A stretch of DNA of 64,000 nt from Rhododendron vialii. Lineage: Eukaryota; Streptophyta; Magnoliopsida; Ericales; Ericaceae. Position 1 is the stretch's first letter. Each line of letters begins with the position of its first letter. The notes below the pieces were generated by a model. The model was given only the letters and a program-made list of their open reading frames with translations. It ran no database searches and had not been told where the DNA came from. The translations under genes were made by a program, and so were the position numbers. The stretch lies in assembly GCF_030253575.1 (NCBI RefSeq), contig NC_080561.1:7267001-7331000 (forward strand), in the 5' to 3' direction. This document shows positions 29,901 through 43,176 of this stretch, piece after piece.

Positions 29901-31805
29901 CAGTAGAGTCTGAGCCCCTTGCTGTAGCAGCTCTGCTACTAGAACCAGAAGCTGGATTGGTGTGGCTATCACTTGCTGCAGGGGCAACAGGACCATCCTC
30001 AGTTGAATCACCCAATTTAACATCATGTACTCTGTCTGGCATGCATACGGGAAGAGAATCATCTCCAAGTACCTGAAAATGAAGAGTAAGAAATTGTGAG
30101 GGTGAAACAGCAGAACTAGCAGATTAGTCTTTTGTGTGTTTAATCTCACAAAGCATTCGTCTTCCAGATCATAATGCTCCATCAAGTAATTCTCAAGGTG
30201 GCATGGGTCAGTATTTCCAAATATGAACCAAGAAATATCCGGTCACCCTAGAAAACATAAACTAAGAATGAGCGACCCTGAAATCCTCTATGTTTGTCAT
30301 TCAATAGGTAGCACAGCTGGCTACCAACGAACCATCCCAGCCTTGACAATAATAAAGCTTTTAGTGTTCGTAACTTTAAAATCTCTTCCAGTTATTTTTA
30401 GTATCCACAATACAAAAGTGCTTACTCATTTGGCAATGAAATATTAAAAAAAAAACTGAAGAAACAGAGAATATTGATTTGGTCCAAAATCGATCGAAGC
30501 CAGGGAAATAAGAGATGCCAGATAGAAGGAAAACTTGTCACTGACATACATCATCATGTTCATCGTCATCTTCATCCGATATATCATCATCTTCAATCAC
30601 CAATGCATCATCAATCTCAACAGGTGAAATATCCAGCTCCTCATCCTGCAATCATACCATGGTAAGTTCATATAGCATGGCTGACACTATTCATCCAACA
30701 ATTAAACCACAGATTATAAATGCCCAGTAATCTCACTCTATTTCTTACTGAACTTTATCGATAGTTCGACCTCATTAGCATCGGGTAATTATTTACAGCC
30801 TTACAGATGTTAAATTAATTCATAAGTCAAGGATACAGTTTTCTTAAGCGGCTTCACTTGTTAGTCACTCCTAAAGTTTTTATCCTTTCTTTAATCCTCT
30901 TTTACAAGTGTAAAGCCACTCTTACAGTAAGGGAATGCCTCACAGGCTCACAATACAAAAGAGGAAAATTCAAGAAAACCGAAAATTGATAAAGGGTTAA
31001 CAAACCCACCCACCCACCAACAGTAACAAAAATACAGGAAAATATTTTCCCAACATCAAAAGATGTATGGTTTCGTTCGCACCACGTACGGCACATAAGG
31101 CATAAAGCAATCAACCACCACATATTCTTCCTTCTCTAATACACTCGAACCTCCTCCCAGTCATGGAAAAGCATATCTACTCCAAGAGGCAAATCAAACT
31201 CCAACCCAGAAAACACCAAAGTCAAAAGCTCTCTTGGCACACACATTAATGGAGAAGCACACCATCCAAAATAGCCAACTTAAGACTCCCAAAATGCTCC
31301 CCATGGGATGGGGAAGTTATGCAAACTCATCACTGCCTCATGATACTATTTCACCTAGAAACATCCTCATCTAGTCAACTCCCATCTCTAAGAATCCTCC
31401 GTCGACTCCTCTGCAGAAACATCAACTCGGTCATATGCCCATATAGCTTGACTGAAAATTTTCAGCTTCCTGATCCCCAGATCTCCTTCAATAACAATGG
31501 CAAATAGAAATTCTTCCACAATTCTTCCCGATAAGCCCCTCCACAAACTTCTCGAACCACTTAACAACTGATAACGTAACTCATACGAGCACATGGAATA
31601 TGTGGACAAACTCGATAATGTGCATAAGAACAAGCCTACCTAATCCTAAGAACCCAACAATTAGGCACCACCAGCATGGAGATACCATATCCTAGCTCCT
31701 TTTTATCGGCAACGAAAATATACTAGCTCTCGCACATATCCCTTCAGCAGAAATACCTGTTAGGGTGGCACTATTTTCCAACTAATATTTTGTGTGTGCG
31801 CGCGC

Positions 31806-31848
<43 letters not shown>

Positions 31849-34800
31849 AAACCAGAACATAAGGAAATCATATGAAATCTCCATCATCCAACATTACAAA
31901 AGAATTTTTTACTCCGAAGCGGAACTTCTCAGAAGCATACAGAACTTGTTACTCTCGGGTTCTACACAACTTAGTGTGGAATCACCTAAACCAATGAACA
32001 CTGTTGGAGCAGAAGCTTTGGGATTGATGGTTTAAAAGGGAAGTTAACCAACAAGGAAAGGTCAGAAGTTAGGAACCACACACTGCAAATAACTTCCTTT
32101 CTAGTCTCGATACTTTCAACTGATATGAAAATCTTGCAAGGTTAAATTTTATTTATAACCGCGTCATTCAGAATCACGTACATAATTCCCTACTAACGCA
32201 GATAATATCCTCGTCTTCTTCCTCTTATTTGTGAGTCTGAATATGGATGCTGCAACTCAAGCTGAGCAAGAATTTCAAGGACATACCATGAAGGAGGAGT
32301 ATTCACTGGTGGAGTAGTGAGGGAGATCAAAAAAAGAGAAAGCAGAGAACAGCATGTAATGTAAAATTAAATAATTAGAGGGGAACTTTTGTCTCGAAAA
32401 ATGGTTTACTCAACATGCAGACACATGAGTTGAATAACTTGAATGTCAAGTTAATTTACAAGGAGTATGTGCGGTGCACTTTAAATTATGTGCACACTGT
32501 GCAAACCATAAGAGGGTATAATGAACATCACCAATATTGCACATATAGCTCCTATGCAGAAATCATTAAGCTGCTTTTACAACCCACCAAAACTAGCAGA
32601 GATATACGTTCATGAATCATGGCACATAATGATGCTGATACGCAGTTTGACTAAATGAAGAAAACTATGGCTTAACTGAATCAATACTCCTTGCTATTTT
32701 AAGGCAAAGTACTTCACATTGAAAAGATTTTCTTCATTAATTCTTTTATCCCAAAAAAAAATAACATACAGTATCATAATGATAATTAGCATTTACAGTG
32801 TACCTCAGAACTTGAGTCTCCGTTTACAGGCTTCATTTGAGCATCTTTTTCCAAAGCTGCTCTTCTTCGGGCATTTCTTGTTTGAGGTCCCCTTGCCTCC
32901 TCCTGAGCAGGCTTTAAAACAGCCTTGCCCTTACCCTTTGATGAGCTAGCACTTTTCTCTTGTGACAACTCCTTTTTGGCTGTATCTCCAATATTAACAG
33001 ATGATCTGGATCTAGTAGAATGGCGACGAGTGGTGGAAGCAGGAGTAGAAGTGGATGGTGATGAAACACCAGCTCCAGTAGGTGTGGTCCCAGACTCAGA
33101 ATTAGCGGCAGATCCAGAGGGCTTCTGTCCAGAGTCACTTCTTTGGACTCGAGGCCAGAGGAAGTCTTCTACAGCTGCTAAACTTGCCAACGGATCAATT
33201 AAAACAACATTGGAAGAATAATCACGAAGGGATTTTTCTCCTTGGCCTCTACAGAGCCGCAACTTAAATGGCTGGGACAATGCACTAAGACCAGAAGAGA
33301 GACGTGCACTTCCGCTTGATGGTCGAGAAGTATGGCTCAACACAACAGGAAAGCGCTCTAAGGAGGACAAAGAATTTTGAAGCTTCTGAACCAAGACACC
33401 CATAGGAGCCACATTACCTTCATCAATAGTGGAAGGGAGAGCCACTGCAATGAAAGACTTGTACCTTTTGATTGCTTGTTGGCGGAGCTTGGGAAGGTTA
33501 GCTTCTGAAATTTTTTCCTTGGAAAAGTATCCACAGGAAAAGTAGTTCAGTAAAGCGGCAACCACTCCACTACCAATGAACTCAAAAGTGGAGACACCAT
33601 CCCCTTTGCTTAGTTCCGCAAGCATCTCAGAAATCGCCCCAACTAAGTTCTCCTCTTTACTCACAGAAAAATCAGCAAAGCGTGACCCAGAAGCTTTAGA
33701 CTTCCCCTTCGACTTAGTCTTCTGGTCGTCAACGCTACCATTCAACTTCATGCAGAGATTCTTTAAATGTATAAGATCATCTGTAACTCCAACTTCAGTG
33801 GCCCCTGGATCTGAAGGGAAGTATTTGTCTTTGAAAACCTTGGCAAAACCACTGACTGCCATACGAAGACTTGAGTTGGCAGGCGTAATTTCCACTGAGC
33901 TCGGAGGTGAACCAACAATAGGAATTGGACTTTTTGAATCTTCAGTAGTGTGTAAATCTGTGTTTGAGTTGCCACTTCGTCGCCGATACCGTCTACGTGA
34001 GGATGATGTCCCAGTTATAGAATCATTATCCTTCTCAGTGGAAGATGGTTGGGATTGAGCAGTATTAGAAGGCCCAGATACAATAAGTGCATCTACAGCA
34101 TGAACCACACCTTCCCTCACAAACATCTTGGAGAATGTACCCGGGAGTTTTTCCATTAGAATCTCTGCTATTTGAAGAGCAGGAACCAAAACTTGTGGAT
34201 CTTTCCATGCTAAAACCCCAGCCAAAAAACTACTCAAAAAAACCACATTCAAACTGTTTGTAAGGACAATGCACTATACATACCCAATCTCTCAAGCCAA
34301 AAGTTCATGACAATGAAATACCTCGATATGTTTGTCGCATTTATTAGAGTCTGGATCATATCTGCACTGCTGAAGTACATCAATTTCCCAATAACCGAAA
34401 GACATTTGTGTCGCACGGGACCATTCACGCTGGATCCATATATCTGCCCACCAATGCCACTACTATTTTAGTAAATGCAGCAATTAGAATTATAGATGAA
34501 CTGAAATCTCTGGAACACTAACCTGAATTAGCACTGGAAGAAGATCCACTCCAAATTGCTGAAGAAGTTCAGGCTGGTCATTTAATAACTTCTCTCGAGC
34601 TGAAATCTCGGTTACACTTTCATTTGAATCCTCTGGTTTGCCAGAACTGCTGGCAGGTGACTTCTTCACAAGAGATCCTTTAACAAATAGATTACTGCTG
34701 GCAGGGAGGGATATGGTACCTTGTGGCAATGGCGGAAGAAGCTCATTTGCGAGGTTCACAATCTCAAAAATCTAAGCAGCAGAATCAAAACAAGAAGATC

Positions 34801-37800
34801 ACGTGCAACTAATCAGTATAGAAGCCAAGTGTAACTGCAAATTAGAATCGAAAACAAATAAACTAGTCAATCAGAGCAGCAGTGGGGAAGTTGTGTTTCG
34901 CCGTACAACATAAATTTCTTGTGGTGAAAACAAAAGGCTGCTACTTTAGAAGAGGCCTAGATCAAGCCAGCAGTTTTTTCCGTAGCAAAGAGACAACTCC
35001 CCCCTTTGTGTTGATATATACAATACCACCTAAAACCAAACTACTTGGACCACAGATTCCATTTTAGAGAGTGCAACTTAGGGTAAAAATAACGTGACTC
35101 AGAGAACCCTCCTTTAAGAGAGAATAAGAAGAATGCAACACCTGCTCTGGGGGTCTGCTCAAGGCAGCTGAAACAGAGATGCTAGCAACTAGGCCAGACC
35201 CTGATAGTATATCCTTAAGAATACCACTGATGCCAAGGAGTAGCAAAGTTTTGGATCCTAGAGGAGATCCACTTGCGCATGTGGAAAGCAGTCGGATTAA
35301 ACCCTGCATGTGGTTTAAATCAAAACAGGAGAAACCAAATACAAAATTCCCTATCATTTGAAAGATGAAAGTAACTGCTGAATCTACCGTGTATGTGGGT
35401 GTGCTAAGAGAAGCCTGACCACCTCCAGAATTGCTTGTGGAAATGAGCGAGGCAGCTTGCGTAACCAGTCCATGATTACACAATTCATCCAGCTTACCCG
35501 GGGAAGATGCAAATGCTTCAGCAATTCGAGTCAAGCAGACAGAAGCATGCTCTAACACCTACAACAACAAGAGAGCACACACAGAAAAGAAGGAAAAACA
35601 TCAATAACGAGTTATAACCCAACCCATGCAAAAGCCTTTGACTGTGAACCTCCAAAAAAAATGACTTCACCTTGGCATCGTGATACTGAAGGAGGTTTGT
35701 CAACAAAGGAACAGCTTCCATTACAAAGTCAGCAGCATCCGAAGGAAGTTTCTTGCACATATTTGCCGCAGTAGACAAAGCAACTCGCTGGAAGAATGCA
35801 TTAGAAGAGGATATATCATTCACCACTGCTCCCAAATGCAGTATGCGACTCTCATAACATATTTGACATTTAAGTTAACAACTTGAAATTAATGAGCTAC
35901 CTGTACTCCCGTGGAGAAAAAGTCCAGATACGAAAGGACTGCCATGAGTGCACCTGCTCTCAAACAAGCAGTTGGGTGTTCCAGAGATATCTTCTTCAGA
36001 GCTTGAAGGGACTGCCATGAGAACAAAATGAAAATGACCAAACAGCACCAGCATATGAGCATAAGGATGCAGACCTTTGAGAAAGTAGTTTTCGCCAATT
36101 CTTTTTGCAAACTATCTACTCCAACTACAGTGGTAAACTATGCACATGGACATTTGAAATGTATGTGAACTCAAGTATCAAGTGCCAACACTAGAGCTGA
36201 GGACAAAGGATACATGTGCGACATTTATACTTGGACAATCACTCATGAATCATCTTTAGTATTCAAGTCCACAACAGAACTACGCATGAAATGATCTAGG
36301 GCACCTTCTAAGCATCATTTACCTTAGAATTTGCAAGGCTATTTTTTCCACTCCCAAAATTACAACCGTGCCCTTAATGAAGCTTTTGTTCAAATTGGTG
36401 CTTAGATTTGGGTTTGCCCATTTTGATTCCACATGACCACATGAAGCTTTTAAAAATATTGGTAAAAGTATGACTTTTTTTTATTCTCAGACTCAAAATG
36501 ACAGTAAAACCCCACTAAAAAAATCCACTCCACTCCTTGACTCAAAACTATACCACATTGGGTTTCACTCACTTTTTTACTCAAATGGAGGGAGACTCAA
36601 ATATTGCAGGGTCATTGTTCCCTCTCAAATTTACAACCATGCCATTAATGAAGCCTTTACTCACATGAGTCACATTTGTACTTAGATTTGGCTTTGCCCA
36701 CTAAAGTGTTTCATCCCAAATAAAGCCTTTCCTCAAATTTTTACTCAGATTGGAGGTGCTCTAAGACACCTCCCCAAACCCAATATTAAACTGAATCATT
36801 GAAACTTCCACCTATAAAAGCATCTCCACTCCAGCCTTATTACTTTGCCCTAATAGTTAATTAATAGTATACTTACAATTATCAATTCCATTTCACAATC
36901 ACTTCATTTCTACATATTCCCTCACCTGTTCAGCCAAGTCCATGTACTCAATCGTCAGCAACCTTGCAACAAAGCACGAAACCGCACCGTAATGCACCAC
37001 CGCGGCGCAAGATGACGGCAGCACATCGCACAAGTGCGTCAGCGCCCTCGCCGCAAGCAGCATGATATCAGGATTGCTCTCATGGTTCAGCAAACCCACC
37101 AGCACCGGCACAAACGAATCCACCGAAAATGTACTCAACGACTCCTCTGTACCGATCGACAGCATCTCACACAGCTGTGTCAACGCCTCGACCTGCTTCC
37201 CCTCCTCCCCGTCCGCCCTCAGCCCCGACAAAATCTTCTTCAGCCGCCCGTTCTGGTGTGACGACGACGATGCCGAAGCTATCCCCGATGAGGGCAGCAA
37301 GTCGTCGAGCCCAGCGCCTAATAGAATACAAAATGATAAAATATATCACACTCCCATTTTTCATAATGATTTTCACACTCCCATTTTTGTTTTGATAATG
37401 GCACTCCATTTTTTGCCTTTTTGTGAAGCTTCAGTGTGTATTTTTTGCTCACTAAAAGACAAAGAAGGAGTGTAATTATCGAATAGGGGTGTGAAAATCA
37501 TTGCCCTAGAATTTTTTTATTGCCATAATCCAGTTTATTATAATTACAGTCAAGTATAAATTACGCACAAGGAGTCTTTACCTAATTTACGTAAAAGCCC
37601 CTGGAGTGCGCTGCTGGCCGACGTGAGGTTCTGGTGGAGGATCCCGACGCCGCCTCCGCCGTTGCCGCCGCCCTCGCTGCCGTCGTCGTTGTCCTCGTCA
37701 TCGGAGGCGGCGGGGCCGGGACCGTCGATGTTCAGCCCTAGGGCTCTCTCGGCTGCCGCCGCTGCCGCTGCTGCTACTTCTCTCTCTCTATCCCTAACCC

Positions 37801-38086
37801 TAACTTCGTGCTCTTTTTCTTTTCCTTTATCATCCTTATCCGAATTCTTGCCACGTCGGCGCGAGCCAGAGCCGGACGACTCGTTCATCGCTAAGTCCAT
37901 CGGAGGAGTGGACGAGTCTTGGGACCGAGTGACGCGTGAGCGAGTTAAGACGGCGGCGTTTGGGGTGGTGGTGGCGGTGGTGGTTGAGGTGGAGGAGGAG
38001 AGACGAGAGCGCTTGTTGCTACGGGTGGTGGGACCAGAGGATGCTGATGAGGTGGCCTCCGCCCGCTTACGGCTGCGAGTTTCCAT
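26912..38086 (-). CDS. UPL3: HECT E3 ubiquitin ligase UPL3 (KAKTUS)
   Basis: Attaches ubiquitin to protein targets; Arabidopsis UPL3 acts in trichome development, immunity and seed traits. Eighteen exons on the minus strand: 37582-38086, 36926-37317, 35901-36011, 35671-35787, 35388-35558, 35142-35303, 34523-34771, 34322-34443, 32804-34232, 30550-30645, 28516-30072, 28177-28401, 27966-28070, 27734-27814, 27570-27638, 27322-27450, 27097-27219, 26912-26977. They join in phase to 1902 aa (Arabidopsis about 1888). The N-terminus [14 protein letters not shown] is low-complexity, with Ala and acidic runs. Armadillo-like repeats follow (about 170-600), then a Ser-rich middle and an acidic stretch in exon 10. 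The HECT domain spans about 1490-1902, with catalytic Cys1869 in [11 protein letters not shown] and the ending GSFDLS. No frameshift was seen. Identity as UPL3 is very secure from near full-length agreement. Confidence 0.98.
30902..31640 (-). pseudogene. LINE reverse transcriptase remnant in UPL3 intron 9
   Basis: On the minus strand, 31388-31633 encodes [19 protein letters not shown], close to the GGLGIRKLxxFNxALLGKW block near the C-terminus of plant LINE reverse transcriptases. Further downstream on the same strand, 30902-31123 encodes [18 protein letters not shown], like the usual CLMWxxWxERNxRxF block that follows it. The two are in the expected order, with frame breaks between them, so this is a decayed fragment. 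It lies in the same strand sense as UPL3. Confidence 0.6.
31792..31846. repeat. (TG)n(CG)n(TA)n compound microsatellite in UPL3 intron 9
   Basis: Alternating TG, CG and TA dinucleotides run for about 55 bp, ending in a long TA tract. Alternating purine-pyrimidine tracts of this kind can adopt Z-DNA or cruciform forms. Confidence 0.85.
36297..36763. mobile_element. MITE-like element in UPL3 intron 2
   Basis: It begins tagggcaccttctaag and ends tggaggtgctcta, which are roughly inverted. The inside carries ccactccactccttgactca, gtttcactcac and cttagatttggctttgccca. Related blocks appear in opposite orientation in APX intron 1 (58320-58570). No coding sequence. Superfamily is uncertain. Confidence 0.55.
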
Positions 38087-38614
38087 ACAAAGGATAAACC
38101 CCACCTTTCAAAACGGCGGCGTACGGGGCGGCGATCAAGCGATCCCCGATCCGCAATGCCCTGTCATCGGTTACAAACCCTAATCCGCGAATTCGATCGG
38201 AAAAATCGAAGCTTTTTCGACGTATCAGCTCGTTAATCACAAAACCCCCCCCAAATAACAAACCCTAGGATCCGTTTTGAACTTTTTCACCCTGGAATCT
38301 GATGTTGATTAATCAAATGGAATATATTATCGTAATCAAGGACCAGAGAATCACGACCAGTGATAGTCTGTGGTCGTAGAGAGAGAAAGGAGGGGGAGAG
38401 TGTTGTAGAGGGAGGAAACCCTAGAATTGGTTTTGTTGAGTCGAGGGGAAGAACACGGTTGGGGTGTCTCTTTTTTAGACCGTATTATTTTGTTCTCTTC
38501 CCTGTGTCTGTCTGTATGTAGGAGTATATGCGTGTCTAATCGTGTGGAGGTGGCTTTCATGACGGTGAATACATCTTTGTATCGTATCAAATCCGTCTTT
38601 ATGCTTGCTAGTAT

Positions 38615-38865
38615 GACTGCAAACGAGTCGAACGGAGATTTGTCGAGTTCGACTTATTTAATAAATGAGATCAAAATTCGAGCTCGAGCTCTTAGCGAGT
38701 CAAATTTAGTCATTTGCTTTACGAGTTTCTTTAACCGAGTTGAGTCTCTCTTAACGAATGTTACGAGTCGAGTTTTTTTTCTAAACGAGTCAAACCGAAC
38801 GTTAACGAGCCCAGCTTGCGAACTGCTTAGTTCATTTGCAGCCCTAGTTACTAATATTTGTTACA
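38615..38865. mobile_element. Second copy of the cgagtcgag-rich repeat, possibly hAT-like
   Basis: The left end ctagtatgactgcaaacgag and the right end gttcatttgcagccctag are inverted around the block CTGCAAA. The inside is rich in acgagtcga and gagctcgagctc motifs shared with 8560-8830. A convincing 8-bp target duplication was not found. Confidence 0.4.
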
Positions 38866-41023
38866 TGTATTTTTAGGCCTTACAAAACAAATTTTACATT
38901 GTGGGATTTTGTTGGACCAGGCTTTTCAACGATTCGAGTTTGGATCAGCAATAGTACTAGCATTCTAAATAACCATCTCAATAATTATTGATACATGTTC
39001 ATTGAAATGTCATACCAGTAATAACATATCGAATCAAGACTTTCAACGAAATCTTTCAAGCAAATTTGTCCAAGGATAAAACAATTTTGCCACCAAAAGA
39101 CAAGATAGGTGGCCGAGATGGCACGAATTGCTACCTCCGGTCCAATGCCAAATTTCAAAGAAGCAAGCTCTGTACATTTATTTATTTTTTGTGAAAAAAT
39201 AGGTACAAGGAGCTTTCGGTTCACCTTAAGCACACCTTGCCTAATTTCTTTTGGTTTGGTTGTGACTAAAGAACCCCACTAGGGAAAATTATCGCAGAGG
39301 AACCAGAGGCTGGGACTAGAGTCTAGAGACTAGGGGCCACATGTTGGTTAGTCAGGTGCATTGAACTATGATTAGGACTATTCGCCCAAATTTGGGGTCT
39401 TTGGGGTTATTTTCCAATTTATCTCATGGTCAAAAAGATTCTATACGCGTTATCTTATAACCTTATTCATTATTTCGCCTAAATCAAATTAAATACTACT
39501 ACAACACAATTAATTGATTCATAGGACACTCATGTCTCCTATTTCTCCTTTCCATCTAATTTTTTTAATACTTCTAAAAATAATTAGACAATTAAATTAT
39601 GCAAAGAATTAGTATGCCTTTGGTGTGATAATTAAAACTTTGATGGGTTTGTTTAATTGGAGCCATTTTGTTTTCTCTTTTTCTTTTGTTTCACGCTTGC
39701 AGTTCTTGAAAGAACAACAATACTAATGCCACATATAACTCCGCACACACTTGCACACGTATACACATTCACTTAGGGGCCTAGGTGAGTGTAGCTAGTA
39801 TGCGTGGAGGCCTTAGATGAATGCGGGGGTTTTTTTTTTTTAGAAGAAAGCTCTTTGAAAAATATTTCAATCTGAAGCCAACAATGATTACATCATCAAT
39901 TTATAAAAGCTTTACAATATTTACTCGATCTGGTAATACAATTTTTCCGATGATATGATAATTCATTTTTTATATCCAATGCTTTCTTCTCAATCTGAAA
40001 ATGTCCTTTTTCATTCATTAAAGTGTCATAATGTCATTATCTAGCAACGTTATTTCTAAAGCTTTTAAACTAAGGGAACAACAGCCAAGTGGGACGCTTG
40101 GCAAAAATTCACCGCTTGCAAAATTGAAACGCTTGCCAATTTCAGCCGTGATTTTCCAATTTTGCCCTCCAAAAAAAAGATTGCCCAGCTGTCGGTTATG
40201 ATGCTAGGGGCAGTTTTGTATTTTGGCGATGTGCCTTGCTGGCGTCATGCTTCTTGCTTTTGACGGGAGACTGTAGAAATATCTGGCCTCTATGATGGAC
40301 GCAGATGTTTTCTAGGCAGTGAGAGGGGAGACTGTTCGTGGGGTTAGTGCGGAGCAAGCGGATCGATTTTTCTCCGGTGGTGTTCTGCTCTCAAACTCGT
40401 CCTCTCAGGTTAGGTTCGTTCACTTTTATGTGTGTGCCGTTTGCCTACTATGCCGTTTGTGGGTTTTCGCTCGTGGTTTTTTGTCCGGTTTCGCTCGTTC
40501 TGTGTTCTCTGTGAGCGTGATCGATGGTTTCCCGCCCCCGGGTACGTTTTGCCGGAGGTTATTCGGTTCGTCATGGTATTTTATTTATTAAGTTCCCTTT
40601 TGTGTGCTTTTATTTTGTTGGGCGGAGGTTTGTGGGTTTCAAATTGTTCTTCGCAGGGTTTCCTTTCATTCCGGGGTTATGCTCTTGTCGTTTTGTTTTT
40701 TTTCTCTTCTTGCTAAGTCGTAGTATTTGAGGATCCGATTTGCGTGGCTTTATTTTGGATGAGGCTTTGTCGAGTTAGAATTGTTGTTTACTTGTTTGAG
40801 CATATTGTGTGCAGCTTGTGTATGGCTCCAGTCGTTGTTTGCATTTTTTTAAAAGGTTGAATTCGGTGTTTGTATTTTTTAAAAAGGTTGAATTCGGTGT
40901 CCAAATGTTGGCCGGCGGACTAATTATTGGGATCTATACTGCTTCCAACCTTTTTAGGTGCTGCTAAATATCTTTTGCGCATGGTCCCTATGAACACACA
41001 AAGATTTGTATTTGTTACCGTTT

Positions 41024-41126
41024 GGATTCGGCATCTTCGTGTTGCCGATCAAATTATGGTTGCTTATGACCTTCTGGATTCAGCATCTTCGTCTTGCGAC
41101 CAAATTATGGTTCCTTATGACCTTCT
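41024..41126. repeat. About 51-bp tandem duplication
   Basis: A unit containing ggattcggcatcttcgt and caaattatggttgcttatga occurs twice side by side with a few substitutions and a small indel. It lies upstream of the B3-like gene. Confidence 0.8.
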
Positions 41127-41705
41127 TAGGTACTCCTAGATAGTGTGCGCATTTTTGGGCGCCATACTCAGTGGAATGATTTTATACGGAGTATAATTCA
41201 GCTATTCTAAACTTGTTTATGTGCCAAACTTGTCTACTAGCTTGATTGCTTTTGCCTTCCTTTTTTGTGTTGTGCACGTACAGCGGAATAAATTTGTTTT
41301 GCGTAATAATGATAATAACTATGTTATTTCTTTTCACATTCTTGGCTTTTAGCAGTCCGCTTGATTTGCCTAAGATGGAGCATGATTGTCAGCTAAGTAT
41401 TGTTCCTTTTTGTAGTTAGCTTACAACTAGAATATGTCTTACTTTGTGCAGTGTGCCACTGTGCTGATTCAATCTCATTTGTTCGCTAATTTCTCAGCCA
41501 TTGTTTTTGCACCTTGATTGTGCTAAACTAAATTAATTCATTATTATGACTCAGCTTAGTTAGTCTAGGTTGCAGCATTATTCTATGCTCATTGTTCATT
41601 TCTTTTGTGCTTAGAGCTTGCCTTTATGCTTTTCCCCGCTTCACTTATTTTGTTACAGCATAACTCACAAGTAAATTATGTGTTTACATTGCAAGGTGTC
41701 CTACT

Positions 41706-43176
41706 ATGATGATTCGAGCCCCATTTGTCCGCTGGACTGTCGAGGACCATTTAACTCGTATGCATGGTGTTCAACCATCATATTTGCTTCTTGCTACTAA
41801 TGGTGAAAAAAAGGATGCGGCGATATCATACGCAGGGGAAAATGACAATGTAATCTATAGACCAGATGACAGATTCGTTCATGACTATGCTGAATGCTTG
41901 CGACTGCATGCTAATTTGCAATGGACTTCAGAAGCTGCTTTGAGAGTTTGGTTGAGTGCTGTTGTGTACAATTCCTTCATGTATTGTAGCACTTTTGGTA
42001 TTTTTTCTTCGATCTTCAGCTCTTAAAATATACATACATTTAGTTTATGTTGCTTCAAGTTTTGCCAACACAAAGAGAATAGGCTCAACTGTAATTATAT
42101 GAATCATTAAAAATTTGCTTACCCGTTTCTTTTGCTAGGTGTGGGCTCCAGTTGGTATTTAGCAGTTGTTACGGATGACCACTTGACTGGTTTGATGGTT
42201 TGACTCTTTAACTTAGCATTTTGCATTTAGCAGTTGAATTCCCATTGCTTTACAAAATGACGTACCAGATCTCTGTTTTGTTACGTTTCCTGCATAGCCA
42301 TTGGCACAGGGATGTTCACATTATGTACAAGGCCACAACAAGACAGTTGGGATAGTCTTAAGGCATGGGTCAAAATCATGGCCAGTTCGTGTGGTTGATA
42401 ATATTATGCAATATGGGTGGGGAGACTTTTGTGCAGTCCATCGACTTGCAAATGGATACAAAGTGATCATGTCTTGTGAGCGGAAGTGGATTTTCAACAC
42501 GATAATTTTCGATCCAAATGATAATGAGGTTGTATATGACTGGTCAGAAGAGCTGAACCCATATTGGCAACACATCGAACCTGCAGAGGGTAATAAAGGA
42601 AAACTATTTAGTAATATTTCATTCTATAATTATAGGCAGGTTTTGTTGTAAATAAATATACCTGTTTTCTGTCCTAATTTTGTGCAGATGATCTGCATAC
42701 CGCATGCTTTCCATCTGTCTTCAATGGCCAATCTACTTTGATGACATTTGGGTACACATGTCAACAATGTTTAACAGCAAGGTATGGGCTAATAGCAATT
42801 ATTGTGTTTCCTGCTTAGTCACTGAGTTTGGTTTCTTCATGCACAAACATAATAAAGTACTGTGATTTACGCCCAGGAATTTGTCCGAAGGCTCTATCCG
42901 ATGGTTAGGAAGCTTAACCTGGACGAGGTTCCAATCAAAATGAGAAATCGATCCTGGACTATTCCGTCATCAACAATAAAGTCACCAACAATAGCTGCCA
43001 CAATGGAACAAGATGCTCCTCTGGAACCCCTCAAGAATAAGGCAAAAGAAGGACTAACTCTGTCAAACAAACCTTTTGTTCTACCTCTCAGAATAGTAGA
43101 TGTTGCGGCAAATCTTTTGATGTGCATAATTTGCAGCCACCTCTACTCTTCTCACTACAAAACTTTCCAAACCTGA
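41706..43176 (+). CDS. B3-domain-like protein, uncharacterised
   Basis: Five exons can be joined in phase: 41706-41997, 42139-42197, 42310-42589, 42688-42781, 42858-43176, giving 347 aa if the first Met is the start. Exon 3 has the look of the C-terminal half of a plant B3 DNA-binding domain: an LRHGSKSWPVRVV strand, GWGDFCAVHRL, a GYKVI turn and ERKWIFNTIIFD. The last exon has IYAQEFVRRLYPMV followed by VPIKMRNRSWTI, which resembles the start of a second B3 domain that then breaks off. Consistent phases across four introns argue for a real gene. B3 proteins normally bind DNA in the nucleus. The last acceptor (AAAG/TACT) and both ends are unsure; upstream exons may exist between 40319 and 41700. 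It could also be a decayed copy. Confidence 0.45.

Larger units (their letters stand above)
38087..41705. other. Spacer between UPL3 and the B3-like gene
   Basis: It holds the UPL3 5' leader and promoter (no clear TATA box seen), a repeat related to 8560-8830 at 38615-38865, AT-rich DNA, and from about 40300 a GT-rich stretch that could carry untranslated or extra 5' exons of the next gene. A tandem duplication lies at 41024-41126. No gene is supported. Confidence 0.5.

Noticed and set aside
33576..34058. Plus-strand frame of 160 codons opposite UPL3 exon 9
   Set aside because: It is the antisense shadow of a long coding exon, with no similarity to known proteins.
37623..38183. Plus-strand frame of 186 codons opposite UPL3 exon 1
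   Set aside because: It is the complement of the Ser-, Ala- and acidic-rich N-terminus of UPL3; the low-complexity bias keeps the antisense frame open.
40319..41106. Open frames upstream of the B3-like gene as extra coding exons
   Set aside because: The frames are short and Val/Phe/Cys-rich from GT-rich DNA, and none joins in phase to exon 1 with convincing splice sites; at most they are untranslated exons.
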